From NCBI RefSeq assembly GCF_010078235.1, contig NZ_JAABOS010000002.1, positions 1-64,000 of the forward strand: a DNA stretch of 64,000 bases, given 5' to 3'. Below are positions 24,676-33,526 of this stretch, in pieces. A model generated the notes under the pieces. It ran no database searches. It was not told where the DNA came from and saw only the letters and a program-made list of their open reading frames with translations. The position numbers were made by a program, and so were the translations under genes. Positions within the stretch are counted from its first letter, which is position 1; every line of letters starts with the position of its first letter. Source of the DNA: Cognatundibacterium crateris (GTDB lineage: Bacteria > Pseudomonadota > Gammaproteobacteria > Burkholderiales > Burkholderiaceae_D).

Positions 24676-24999
24676 CTATTCTTTTACTCTTTCAAATTCG
24701 GCGTTACCGTTAACCAAATGCCCAGTTTTCTTGTCAACAGACATCGTATTTTGATCCAGTCCCGACCCAGTTGATAAAATTCCGTCTTTTATGGTGGCAG
24801 GCTTATTAATATTTTGAAGCTTACCATCCACGAAACTAGGCCGGGTTTCCTTTACGAGGAAGCTATCGCCGTTTTGCACTATTTCAAGCTTGTATTCTTT
24901 CCATTTTACACTCACCCATTTACCCAAAAATTTATCTCCACCCTTATCGCATGCGGACAGCAAAACGGCGAAGGTAATCGCAAATAACGTCTTCCTCAT
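24676..24999 (-). CDS. prophage-encoded lipoprotein, 107 aa
   Basis: A 107-residue protein with a lipoprotein signal peptide: MRKTLFAITFAVLLSAC, with lipobox LSAC and the acylated Cys at residue 17. The mature part is a small beta-rich domain (FLGKWVSVKWKEYKLEIVQNG...). It recalls lipocalin-like 'GKW' proteins that test residual solubility or binding, but no named family is certain. It lies outside the conserved phage modules, on the right arm, oriented like the structural genes but separated from them by the repressor. Cargo with a role in host envelope change or superinfection exclusion is inference. Confidence 0.7.
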   Translation of the reverse strand: MRKTLFAITFAVLLSACDKGGDKFLGKWVSVKWKEYKLEIVQNGDSFLVKETRPSFVDGKLQNINKPATIKDGILSTGSGLDQNTMSVDKKTGHLVNGNAEFERVKE

Positions 25000-25322
25000 T
25001 CAAATCTTCTTTTTTGAATTGAAATTGATTTTCTTAGAATTCTTTAGTCCAACTATTAATTCCACAATCGCAATGAGCTTCAGTCAGTTAAGTTAGTAGA
25101 CATAAATGCAGTCACAAAATCCTAACGTAACATCTACCTTATAAGTCAAATATTCTTATAACCTTATGCAAGTGTGACTTTTAAAGTAGGTACAAAAATT
25201 TTCAGAAAATGATTTTATATTTAATCAATAAAAAGAAACCATATATTAAAAAACTAAAAATTCCCAATAAGGCAATTGTTTATTTATTTTATAATATCTT
25301 TTTAGTAAATTTTTTATGAAAA
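25000..25322. other. AT-rich intergenic region in the prophage right arm
   Basis: About 320 bp of very AT-rich DNA between the divergent lipoprotein and membrane-protein genes. A TATAAT at 25290-25295, some 28 bp before the downstream start codon, is a plausible -10 box without a good -35. No RNA gene or repeat is seen. Confidence 0.5.
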
Positions 25323-26117
25323 ATGGCTGATCCTACAATTCAACAAATAGACAATTCCTCCGCTTCTCCTTCACACAATTTTTGGACGTACACTGAAAGA
25401 GTAATAAAAGCGATAGCCTGGATAGCTGTTTCCTTAGCACTATTATTTCACTTTACTGGTGAAATAGCACAACAAAGCTATTCTGAACGTTTAGGTATAA
25501 AAGGCTCACTTTTCGAAAAAAGCCTTTTTCAAATCGAGATAAAAGGCATGTTATCTGTTATGGGGACATTTGCAGAAAGCTTACCATCACCGTCCACTCA
25601 AAATATCACAATACTTATAATGCTAGTTATCGCGCTATGTGCGGGTCTACTATTTTCGATTTATATTTGGCTTAATCAAAAATATCCCGAAAAAACAAAT
25701 ATTAGGAAAAAGTTGGTAATGCAGATCGAAGGTAAAAAATCTCCATTTAAAAAATTTTTATACGCGACAGCCATCTTTTTTACTGGTGAAATGTTGTTAA
25801 TACCAGGGCCAATCCTATTCGTTGCTTTCCTATGTCTGCCAATACTGATATTTGGAAATGTAGCGACAAACTATGGGCGGAACGAGGCAGCACGTGATCT
25901 GAAAGATTTTCAACAGCCTTGTAACGAATCGCGAGATTATGAGCACTATTGCGCAACTTTACAAAAACCAAATCAAGCTGAAATTAAGGGATTTTTAATT
26001 GATAGCTCCGATAAATATGTCGCGATATATGAAGAAAAGACGAAGCAAATCCGAATCTCAGAATTGAAGGATGCGACAATTATTTTAAGCTCCATCAATG
26101 GAAAAAATAACCGCTGA
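25323..26117 (+). CDS. prophage cargo membrane protein, 264 aa
   Basis: A 264-residue protein of unknown family. Four hydrophobic segments are visible: AIAWIAVSLALLFHF (about 31-45), ITILIMLVIALCAGLLFSIYIWL (about 94-116), FLYATAIFFTGEMLLI (about 143-158) and ILFVAFLCLPILIFG (about 162-177). The C-terminal ~80 residues look cytoplasmic and beta-rich, including a cysteine pair (QPCNES, HYCATL). Base composition is much more AT-rich than the chromosome. It is the last gene before attR and has its own promoter region. This is typical of a lysogenic-conversion gene; immunity or envelope modification is a guess from position. Confidence 0.7.
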   Translation: MADPTIQQIDNSSASPSHNFWTYTERVIKAIAWIAVSLALLFHFTGEIAQQSYSERLGIKGSLFEKSLFQIEIKGMLSVMGTFAESLPSPSTQNITILIMLVIALCAGLLFSIYIWLNQKYPEKTNIRKKLVMQIEGKKSPFKKFLYATAIFFTGEMLLIPGPILFVAFLCLPILIFGNVATNYGRNEAARDLKDFQQPCNESRDYEHYCATLQKPNQAEIKGFLIDSSDKYVAIYEEKTKQIRISELKDATIILSSINGKNNR

Positions 26118-26291
26118 ATGCAGCCTTATTTTTTTTAGCGAACTGTATACCTTGAATCATTTCATCCTCTTTTTTTCTTTCTACAATTCTGCAATAAGCT
26201 AACCGATCAATAGCTATTAAGAGGCTTGAAATATACGTTTTGTAGACTACATCTATCTTAAGATATTGATTTTTTTAGTATTTGGTAATGC

Positions 26292-26339
26292 TTGAAAATC
26301 CTTGTGTCGGTGGTTCGATTCCGCCCCGGGCCACCAAGA
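26292..26339 (+). other. attR: 48-bp attachment core, tRNA-Phe 3' remnant
   Basis: An exact copy of 13667-13714 holding only the tRNA 3' half from the anticodon loop onward. It lacks the acceptor 5' strand and D arm and so is not a functional tRNA. It marks the right junction of the prophage. Confidence 0.95.
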
Positions 26340-26343
26340 TATA

Positions 26344-26378
26344 AGCCGCTTAACGGAGCAATCTGTTAAGCGGCTTTT
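26344..26378 (+). terminator. original host terminator of tRNA-Phe, displaced by the prophage
   Basis: A long stem (AGCCGCTTAAC / GTTAAGCGGCT, one mismatch near the loop) followed by TTTTC lies immediately right of attR. Before integration it would have stood directly behind tRNA-Phe. Confidence 0.85.
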
Positions 26379-26521
26379 CTCTTGGTATCAATCACATGTC
26401 TTCGTCCTTACTTTGCTTGATTACTGAAAATCAAGTCTGTCACTCGATTGCCCTTATTTTCGATCGCTACAAGCGAAATTTACTTGTGCGGAGATCATAC
26501 GGCAAAACACTTATGGTCCAG

Positions 26522-26561
26522 TTTCATATTGATTAAGACAATTGCGCTAATCAATATGAAA
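26522..26561. repeat. perfect 14-bp inverted repeat
   Basis: TTTCATATTGATTA (26522-26535) and its exact complement (26548-26561) flank 12 bp. The hairpin is AT-rich and stands downstream of the last gene of the glycan cluster. No T-run follows on the minus strand, so a simple terminator is uncertain; it may protect mRNA 3' ends or be an operator. Confidence 0.6.
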
Positions 26562-26622
26562 AAAACCATGCTTAAATCACTTAGACCCGAAATATACCCT
26601 TAAGCAATATCGCGCTAGTTAA

Positions 26623-27618
26623 TTACTCTGAATAAAAGAGATTAGTCTGATCATGTGATTCAACAAATTCATACTTGACCGTTTGCTCTAACGCTTTTTG
26701 TAGTGGCACAGGTGAGACAAATCCGGTACTTGTAATCGATGTATCAAATACAGAATTCGAACAGAATTTTTTAACTCGAATAGAACTTATAACCATCTTC
26801 TTGCCAGATAAAAATGCTACAAAATCAAAGCATTTCCCAATTGAATAACCCAAAAAATATGGCAATCTAAAACCAACTTTTTCGGGTTTACCTATAATTT
26901 TATTGACTATTTTGACCAAAGTATTCATCGTAAAATCTGGTTTATCGATGAAGTTATATACGTGAATACCTGGCTTAAACGTCAATGCAAACTCAAGAAA
27001 CGCGACAACGTTTTCAACGTAAGCTATAGACTTTCTGTTCTCACCATTTCCGATCATCAAAAAACGTCCAGAAGCAATTTGACGGAGCAGGTTATAAACA
27101 TTTCCCCGATTTCTCTCCCCAAAAACAACCGTCGGGCGCACTATAACCAAGGTTCGCTCTTTTGGTGCTTCAGCTTGCCACTCTTTGAAAACTAATTCCG
27201 CCTCATATTTTGTACGCCCATAATCATTAAAGGGCAAAATTTTTCCTTCTTCAGATGTACCTAGGGGAGCAAATCCATACACTGCAACAGAACTTGTAAA
27301 AATTATTTTTTTTACATTCTTTTCTTTTGCGACCTTACAAATATTTATTGCCCCCCCCACATTTACATCGTGATACAAAGAAAGTGGTCGAACATCATCT
27401 CTATGCTCTGCAGCTAAATTAATGATAATTGAGTCTTTTGAAATTGACTCTCGAAGCTGCTCAAAATTTCTTACATCTGCATTTTTCGTCTGCTGAGGAA
27501 ATTCTTTACTTACTACTTTATCCACAATATCAAAAAGATACACCCCGTTAGTAGCCAAGCGACTCGCCAATCGCGTGCCAATAAAACCGCTACCACCAAT
27601 AACACTTATTTGACTCAT
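26623..27618 (-). CDS. NAD-dependent sugar epimerase/dehydratase
   Basis: A 331-residue extended short-chain dehydrogenase. The Rossmann loop is GGSGFIGTRLA (residues 8-18). The catalytic Ser-Tyr-Lys set is seen as TSSVAVYG and YGRTKYEAE. Late motifs YNFID and the substrate-binding C-terminal domain fit UDP-sugar epimerases or 4-reductases of WcaG type. It probably makes a nucleotide-sugar donor for the glycan. It is the last gene of the cluster, nearest the prophage, and its exact substrate is not readable. Confidence 0.8.
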   Translation of the reverse strand: MSQISVIGGSGFIGTRLASRLATNGVYLFDIVDKVVSKEFPQQTKNADVRNFEQLRESISKDSIIINLAAEHRDDVRPLSLYHDVNVGGAINICKVAKEKNVKKIIFTSSVAVYGFAPLGTSEEGKILPFNDYGRTKYEAELVFKEWQAEAPKERTLVIVRPTVVFGERNRGNVYNLLRQIASGRFLMIGNGENRKSIAYVENVVAFLEFALTFKPGIHVYNFIDKPDFTMNTLVKIVNKIIGKPEKVGFRLPYFLGYSIGKCFDFVAFLSGKKMVISSIRVKKFCSNSVFDTSITSTGFVSPVPLQKALEQTVKYEFVESHDQTNLFYSE

Positions 27619-27654
27619 TCAAACCTCTTTGCTAATTTCAAAAGTTGCAATTAT

Positions 27655-28641
27655 CTAGACTAAAATATCATCTAACCATCCACTCAATGAATACTTTTGA
27701 TATATTTCTACGGATGCTGGCTTATAGGGTTGAATAAAAAAATCTTCTTCTATCTTTAACGTAGAATTTCTATCAAATACTCGTACGTTTTCGGGATTGT
27801 AAAAGTCATAATCCACAATATGAGAATTAGTCGTTATAATTTTCGTCTCTGAGCCAAAAGCTTCAAACGTTCTCATTGTCAGCCCAGTTTGTTTGGGATG
27901 TTCAATATCAAGAACTGCAGCGGAATTAAAAAAAATTTCCGCTACTGCGGCTTTACCTAAAGACGTAAAATTAAAGTCGGATAATTTAGCATCTTTGAAA
28001 TTTCGATTTCCAACTTTGTGCGCAAAATAAACCCACCGGGCTTGGAGATAAAGATAACGATAGAATGTTATGTTTTCGGGGAGACTTTTTGCTACGGTAT
28101 TAGATACACTAAATCTATCCGAATGAGCTGTGCCCACAAAACTAAGATCATATTTGGGGAGAACTTTTATTTTGCGTTGAAATCTATCATTGAAAAATAA
28201 TGGGCGAAATTTCATGCCATATTGTTTCTCATCATTTTTGTCGAACGTAAAACAGGAATCGAAATAAACCAAATTTTTATCTAAGCCGCGACGATTTCTC
28301 ATCGAGTCCCACATATAAAACACAAATTTTGCTGATGGAAAAGTGGACTTTAAGGCGCTCAAAAAATTCTCAGATAATCCTTCACCAACCAAAACCAAAA
28401 CCAAATCATAATTTGAACGTCCAAATTCCTCGATTGCACTAAAATAGAATTTATCTGCAAATCGTAAAAACCTTTCTCGCTGCAAACGTAACATACCCTT
28501 CATAAACACACTGGAAAACGGCTTGTCCGAAATAAAATCAACAACCGCGCCACGTTTTATGAGCTCTGCTTTTATGTCATTTTGATAGCCAAAAAATTCC
28601 GGGGAAATTACCAAAACATTTTTATTGAATAAATCAAGCAT
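27655..28641 (-). CDS. glycosyltransferase (CgeB/GT-B-like)
   Basis: A 328-residue protein with the layout of CgeB-type GT-B glycosyltransferases. It opens VLVISPEFFGYQNDIKAEL, has a central FVFYMWDSMRNRRG, and a C-terminal donor-side segment GLTMRTFEAFGSETKIITTN with FYNPENVRVFD. It would add a sugar to the growing lipid-linked repeat unit at the cytoplasmic face. I prefer the ATG at 28641; the frame is open to a TTG three codons earlier. It overlaps the acetyltransferase gene by eight bases. Confidence 0.7.
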   Translation of the reverse strand: MLDLFNKNVLVISPEFFGYQNDIKAELIKRGAVVDFISDKPFSSVFMKGMLRLQRERFLRFADKFYFSAIEEFGRSNYDLVLVLVGEGLSENFLSALKSTFPSAKFVFYMWDSMRNRRGLDKNLVYFDSCFTFDKNDEKQYGMKFRPLFFNDRFQRKIKVLPKYDLSFVGTAHSDRFSVSNTVAKSLPENITFYRYLYLQARWVYFAHKVGNRNFKDAKLSDFNFTSLGKAAVAEIFFNSAAVLDIEHPKQTGLTMRTFEAFGSETKIITTNSHIVDYDFYNPENVRVFDRNSTLKIEEDFFIQPYKPASVEIYQKYSLSGWLDDILV

Positions 28642-29182
28642 TTGAGACAACTACCTTCCCAGGAATTCCTACCACTGTACAGTTAGCTGGAATTGAGTTT
28701 AAAACGACCGAATTTGCACCTATCTTAGAAAACTCGTCTATGGTAATTCCGCCCAAGACTTTAGCCCCGGCGCCTACAATTACTCCATTTCGAATTACTG
28801 GTCGGGTTGTAACATCAAAATGCATGTCAAGTGAAACTGCTCCCAGCGTAACGCCTTGAAATATAGTTACGTTATGACCAATTTCAGCTGCTCCGATAAC
28901 GGTACCGCTTGTATGGGGCAACAAAAGTCCATAACCAATTTCACACCTTGGCGTGCATTCAACACCAAAAATAAAAAAATTAAGCCATGTGAAAAAGACC
29001 GCAAATGGATATAACAATTTTTTTTTGTGACAGTATCTAGCTAATCGAATAAAAAAAACTGGAAAAAATCTTGGATTCAAGAGATTTAAATAATTGACTT
29101 TAGCGTCATCTCGTTGGTGTAACGGGTCATCTAGTCGAACTAGATCCGAACGCAACAATAAAAAAAACTCCTTTAATGTCAC
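28634..29182 (-). CDS. CysE-like hexapeptide-repeat acetyltransferase
   Basis: A 182-residue left-handed beta-helix acyltransferase like serine O-acetyltransferase. The repeat region includes IGYGLLLPHTSGTVIGAAEIG, then NVTIFQGVTLGA and VIVGAGAKVLGGITI. The N-terminal domain is shorter than in housekeeping CysE, and the gene sits among glycan genes, so O- or N-acetylation of a sugar or serine-substituted glycan is more likely than cysteine synthesis. Translation starts at a GTG overlapping the previous stop (GTGA). Confidence 0.8.
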   Translation of the reverse strand: MTLKEFFLLLRSDLVRLDDPLHQRDDAKVNYLNLLNPRFFPVFFIRLARYCHKKKLLYPFAVFFTWLNFFIFGVECTPRCEIGYGLLLPHTSGTVIGAAEIGHNVTIFQGVTLGAVSLDMHFDVTTRPVIRNGVIVGAGAKVLGGITIDEFSKIGANSVVLNSIPANCTVVGIPGKVVVSNA

Positions 29183-30324
29183 GCATTGTCTCCCACGTTT
29201 CCCATTAAACCTTTTTCGACTAACTCCATTACAGATTTCCCATAGGCAGCTTTATTCTGTTCAGGCTGTGACGCCGCCCATTCAAGAAAGAAACCAAGGC
29301 CATCTTTGAAATCAGTTTTCGGTTTAAAACCGAGAACTCGCTCAATCTCTGAAATATCAGCGATGTTATGACGGATATCACCTATCCTAAAGGCGCCGGA
29401 AATTGCAATTGAACTTGTACTATCAAAAAAACTCACTATTTCTTTAGCCACTGACATAACACTCGTCGCTTTACCTGACCCGACATTTAAAGCACCGACA
29501 TAGGATCCAGAGTATTTAATAGCTAAAACAGTCGCATCGACAACATCATCGATATAAACAAAGTCCCGCGACTCATCACCATCCTCATATACTTCAATAT
29601 TTTCATTTTGACGGGCTAAATTAGAGAATACTGCCAATATTCCTGTATAAGGATTTTTCAAAGACTGTCCTGGCCCGAAAACATTCTGATACCTAAGAGC
29701 GAAGCCATTGATACCCCGCGTACGCGCATACATTAAAATAGCTTGCTCTTGAACCTGTTTAGTTAGTCCATAAACAGACATTGGCTTAAACGGAGCATTT
29801 TCACTGGTAGGGGTTAATTGCAACGGATCTCCACATAAAGGACAAATAGGATCAAATAACCTATTTGATAAATTTATCCGAGTACGCTGATCTGGAAAAA
29901 CAGTATTATGACGTTGGCACGTATATGCACCTTCACCATATATAGCTCTGCTAGAAGCAACAATGATGGACTTCAGATTTATGCCGCAATTGGTATTTTG
30001 TAAGACGTCAAGAAGAACTGCCGTTCCCTGTACATTCACATTAAAATATTTTTCTATTTCATACATTGATTGGCCAGTCCCTGTTTCTGCTGCAAGATGA
30101 ACAAGGCACTCTACTTCACTCAAAGCACTAGCAACGGCTGTTTTGTCCAATACACTCGCTTTATAAAGAGTCACTTTATTAGCAATATCATCTGGAAGAT
30201 CACTATATGCATGAATTTGTTCGTTAAAATTATCTAAAATACGAATCTCATCACCATATTTCAGCAACTCACGAATCAATTTCTGACCAATAAAGCCTGC
30301 ACCACCAGTTATTAATATTTTCAT
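29179..30324 (-). CDS. NAD-dependent epimerase, possible dTDP-L-rhamnose 4-epimerase type
   Basis: A 381-residue extended SDR. The dinucleotide loop is GGAGFIGQKLI (residues 7-17), with a VASSRAIYGEGAY serine region and YGLTK catalytic motif. A ~45-residue insert between the Ser and Tyr motifs carries cysteines (TCQRHN ... PICPLCGDP), a feature of dTDP-rhamnose 4-epimerases of WbiB type. This suggests production of a 6-deoxy-talose donor, though no rml genes lie in the window. The start at 30324 removes a non-conserved 21-residue extension. Confidence 0.75.
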   Translation of the reverse strand: MKILITGGAGFIGQKLIRELLKYGDEIRILDNFNEQIHAYSDLPDDIANKVTLYKASVLDKTAVASALSEVECLVHLAAETGTGQSMYEIEKYFNVNVQGTAVLLDVLQNTNCGINLKSIIVASSRAIYGEGAYTCQRHNTVFPDQRTRINLSNRLFDPICPLCGDPLQLTPTSENAPFKPMSVYGLTKQVQEQAILMYARTRGINGFALRYQNVFGPGQSLKNPYTGILAVFSNLARQNENIEVYEDGDESRDFVYIDDVVDATVLAIKYSGSYVGALNVGSGKATSVMSVAKEIVSFFDSTSSIAISGAFRIGDIRHNIADISEIERVLGFKPKTDFKDGLGFFLEWAASQPEQNKAAYGKSVMELVEKGLMGNVGDNA

Positions 30325-30402
30325 TTTTTCATTTAAATTAAAAAATTGTTTTTTAAACACAAAATAGTTATATTTTTTGCTTATCAATTAAAGCTTTTAT
30401 AT

Positions 30403-31626
30403 TTACAACTTTATGCCAATCGTAAGCTTAAAAGTCTTATACGTAAATAAGATCAATACTACTACTTGGATAAAAGCAGCAAAATAGATTGCATGTATTA
30501 AGTCAAACAGATTACCAAACACACCGGCGACAACCAATGCTTGAACACAAACTGAAAATAATGAATATTGTAAAAGCACATGAGCCAATCCCCTTGTACG
30601 CAATAAATATTCTTGACAGTCTGATGCCAAGACTGAGCTATATACAATGACAGCCATAATTAAAGATCCCGCGTCTTTATATTTCGCAAGTCCCGGAATC
30701 ATAATTGCAATACCCTCCCAAAAAGGCATAAATAAAGCTGCAACAATTACATATGCTAAATTTGGCAAAATAAACCATGCTTGTATAATCCAAAGTGACT
30801 TCCACTCACCCCGCTTTAATGATGCAAGGGTATGCCCATACATTTGAGTTGTTACAGATAAGAATAAAGAACAAGGCAACTGAGCAATCATTGAGAAAAA
30901 AAACAAGCCTGTTTCATGTGCCCCACAAACGAAAGGGATAACCAGTCTAAGTAATGACGAATTCACAAACTGAAATAACCTTGCAAACCAAAGCGTTCTT
31001 TCAGCTGATGTTAGAAAAAATCTAAATCTGCTTCTAATTTCGAATGCTCTAACTCTTAGTACATTCGAATTTAAAAAAACAAACAACATGAAAACACTAG
31101 CAATAAGATCTATTCCGGCCACTAACAATGGCGAGCCAACACGAGTTAACATCAGAAGAAAAATAGCTGGCAAATTACGTAACACCATAAAAAATGCAAG
31201 TGTACGATGAGCCTGTTGCATTCTAAGCATCAAATCAAGAGCTGCTCCAATATATTGAGAAAGAAGAAGTAACGATATGGACAAAATTAATTGATCTGGA
31301 AAAGTGCAAATGAAAGTCGCACCTAAAATAAGACTAAATCCAGCTCCAACTAAAATTGTCAAAATCAGTATTTCTTTACGCACAGCGGCAATTAACTGAT
31401 GACGTAAATAGGAATTTTTTGAAAAATCACTAAACCCTCTGACCATTATGTCGAGGTACGCTGGGAAAGGAATGATAAGCAAAGACAGAGACGCTAATGA
31501 GATTGCAGTCCCATATGCACCAAAATTTGCTACTGACATTTGTGCAGCCAACAAATATTGCTTCACCAAACCGGCGCATACAAAAATGATATTTGCACCT
31601 AGTCCAGAAATAAATATTTTTAACAT
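30403..31626 (-). CDS. polysaccharide flippase, Wzx candidate
   Basis: A 407-residue polytopic membrane protein with 10-12 hydrophobic segments across its length and a start MLKIFISGLGANIIFVCAGLVKQYLLAAQMS typical of the polysaccharide-transport (Wzx/MOP) group. It would flip undecaprenyl-linked repeat units across the inner membrane. The cluster also has a Wzy-like polymerase at 34.6-35.8 kb, which supports a Wzx/Wzy-type pathway. Assignment rests on topology and context. Confidence 0.75.
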   Translation of the reverse strand: MLKIFISGLGANIIFVCAGLVKQYLLAAQMSVANFGAYGTAISLASLSLLIIPFPAYLDIMVRGFSDFSKNSYLRHQLIAAVRKEILILTILVGAGFSLILGATFICTFPDQLILSISLLLLSQYIGAALDLMLRMQQAHRTLAFFMVLRNLPAIFLLMLTRVGSPLLVAGIDLIASVFMLFVFLNSNVLRVRAFEIRSRFRFFLTSAERTLWFARLFQFVNSSLLRLVIPFVCGAHETGLFFFSMIAQLPCSLFLSVTTQMYGHTLASLKRGEWKSLWIIQAWFILPNLAYVIVAALFMPFWEGIAIMIPGLAKYKDAGSLIMAVIVYSSVLASDCQEYLLRTRGLAHVLLQYSLFSVCVQALVVAGVFGNLFDLIHAIYFAAFIQVVVLILFTYKTFKLTIGIKL

Positions 31627-31675
31627 CTTAAATTATAATTCTTCAAACTTAGCAGCCTCTCGAATTGTTATTCAA

Positions 31676-32728
31676 CTAATAAAATGACTCTCTTCCGGTA
31701 AATAGTCGCCTAACTGAACATGACATAGTCATTTCTTGTGAGTGTAATTGTTGATTGAGCCAGCGTATTCTGTTCAAGCGTACATTTTCAGGTTCAGACA
31801 AGCGATCATCAATCAAAGCCATTAAAGAGACCTCATCTGCAAATACGAATTCCGATATTTTTTCGCCAAACACAGATATGCTGTCCTCGCAAATAACTTG
31901 TACTGGAGATCCAGCATAAGTCATGATCTCGCTTGAACGTGGATACAGAGAACTATCGCCAGACTTTGAACCTGCGTCTAAATTCACAGCCAAGCTTTTG
32001 TAAAATTCAAGGCGAGAATCTAAAGAATATAAAGACGCTTGGGCATTAAAGCCGAAGCGCCTCCAATTCTCTCCAATAATTATTAGATTTGACGAAAAAT
32101 TATCGTTAACTAAATTTAAGATTTTGAAGCGCAAATAATTTTTCGATAAAACTTTCGCCTGCCGCTGCTCGTTCAATGAGCTTAAATTTGCATTTATTAA
32201 GGTATTGAATTCCTCAGTTAAATAAAATTGATAGCCGAATTTGTCAATAAGATCATCAAAATGTGTTATCCACCAGTTAGTGCCATTCGGCAGATCGCTA
32301 GTCAAACTCACATCTCCAATAAAACCAATTTTCCGAGGTGCAAATTTCACCTGCACATCTTTTTTCGGTTGAGGTGCAAAAACAAAGCGTTCAACTGCAG
32401 GATATTCATCATCCTTAAAAAAACACACTCTTTTGTTTGGTTTAAAACTAAGTCGATCAGGAAATTCGTCTGCATAATTCCAAAGCATACGCACACAAGA
32501 ATCTCCCAAAAATTTAGCGAATACTGTATCCCCCCAAAACTTATCACTAAATATAATAGAAAATTTTGCACCAAAGATTCTCGAAATACCCAACAAGAGT
32601 AACAACGGATATGCAAAAGGGATTAACGTAACCATGAAACGATAACCTGCATCTATTGCACCATCTCTCAACAATGGAATATCTCGCAAACGTCCACGCT
32701 TACAAACAAAAAAAAGTGTGTGTTTCAT
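31676..32728 (-). CDS. glycosyltransferase-like protein
   Basis: A 350-residue protein. The N-terminal half has a hydrophobic stretch (FMVTLIPFAYPLLLLLGI). The C-terminal half contains LYPRSSEIMTYAGSPVQVICED, reminiscent of the donor-binding RxxEixaxG motif of CgeB-like GT-B enzymes, then FADEVSLMALIDDRLSEPE. No closer family is evident. It sits between the flippase and a 2OG-Fe(II) oxygenase gene. Confidence 0.6.
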   Translation of the reverse strand: MKHTLFFVCKRGRLRDIPLLRDGAIDAGYRFMVTLIPFAYPLLLLLGISRIFGAKFSIIFSDKFWGDTVFAKFLGDSCVRMLWNYADEFPDRLSFKPNKRVCFFKDDEYPAVERFVFAPQPKKDVQVKFAPRKIGFIGDVSLTSDLPNGTNWWITHFDDLIDKFGYQFYLTEEFNTLINANLSSLNEQRQAKVLSKNYLRFKILNLVNDNFSSNLIIIGENWRRFGFNAQASLYSLDSRLEFYKSLAVNLDAGSKSGDSSLYPRSSEIMTYAGSPVQVICEDSISVFGEKISEFVFADEVSLMALIDDRLSEPENVRLNRIRWLNQQLHSQEMTMSCSVRRLFTGRESFY

Positions 32729-32749
32729 TCAGCAATTCATATCGTAAAG

Positions 32750-33526
32750 TTATTTTGCTCTCTTTGACCCAACCAAAAGCCTCGCCATCTCTCTTAATCT
32801 GGTCCTAAAAGTGAGATCACCTGCATGTCGGGCTTTATAAGTTGTACCAATTTTGGCAGAAATTGTCTCATGCTCTGGACGCCCATTCGCGTAATAGTAC
32901 ATTGCTATACTTTTCCTTGAGTTTCCCTCTGGGAACGTATGCGGATCAGGTTGCCCATGAAACGAAAAGTCATTCGTATTAAAAATTACAAGCCTATTAA
33001 AAATTGGCTCTATCTTTTTTTGGATACTCATATCTGTGCTTGCCAGCACTAGTTCCCCCCCCCAAGATGGCTCCCAATTTTCATTTAAAAATAGTATCGC
33101 ATTGATACGACGATCTAATTTTAGGGTGTTATGGTAATTAAAATCGGTATGAATTTTTAGGAAACCACCTGGCAATGTTTCATGAACGCCACCGCCGAGT
33201 AAATACGGATCACTCGTCAACTCGTCAATTCCTGTTAACTCGGATAACAAAGAAATAAAACTTCCGCAATTTAGATAGGAAATTAAGTTAAAGATAGCGG
33301 GAGGAAAAAGATTCCAATCATCGCAAGTTAACTTGCCAACGGTTGTCGCATCATAATAGCTAGTATTGTGACGAATATCTGCAAATTCACGTACTACTTC
33401 TCTCAAGACGTCTACATCAAAAACATTATCTATTACCAAACTTTGGAATGGTTTGGCATTTAAAAATACTTCTTTCAAAGAGCACTTTTTTTCAGAAGAA
33501 GATAAGATTGGTGAAAGTTGAATCAT
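32750..33526 (-). CDS. 2-oxoglutarate/Fe(II)-dependent oxygenase
   Basis: A 258-residue protein with the double-stranded beta-helix pattern of prolyl-4-hydroxylase-like dioxygenases. The iron triad is visible as His and Asp in HTDFNYH and a distal His in FSFHGQPDPH. The Arg that binds 2-oxoglutarate is likely in the following segment NSRKSIAMYYY. In a glycan cluster it probably hydroxylates a sugar or lipid intermediate. Its ATG overlaps the acyltransferase stop by four bases. Confidence 0.8.
   Translation of the reverse strand: MIQLSPILSSSEKKCSLKEVFLNAKPFQSLVIDNVFDVDVLREVVREFADIRHNTSYYDATTVGKLTCDDWNLFPPAIFNLISYLNCGSFISLLSELTGIDELTSDPYLLGGGVHETLPGGFLKIHTDFNYHNTLKLDRRINAILFLNENWEPSWGGELVLASTDMSIQKKIEPIFNRLVIFNTNDFSFHGQPDPHTFPEGNSRKSIAMYYYANGRPEHETISAKIGTTYKARHAGDLTFRTRLREMARLLVGSKRAK

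Larger units (their letters stand above)
13667..26339. mobile_element. inovirus-type (filamentous phage) prophage integrated at tRNA-Phe
   Basis: A 48-bp direct repeat derived from tRNA-Phe bounds an integrated unit of 12,625 bp (13,715-26,339). Inside are a tyrosine integrase, HUH Rep, secretin, Zot ATPase, DUF2523, a TspB-like adhesin, a signal-peptide-bearing 77-aa major coat protein with a terminator after it, a single-strand-binding protein and a divergent repressor. Together these form a complete filamentous-phage gene set on the minus strand. All structural genes look intact. It is larger than the 6-9 kb typical of inoviruses. The surplus is the integration module, the NYN cassette at the left end and two cargo genes at the right end. 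Confidence 0.95.

Noticed and set aside
26292-26339. Second tRNA-Phe gene
   Set aside because: Only the 3' half from the anticodon loop is present; the acceptor 5' strand and D arm are absent, so it is attR.
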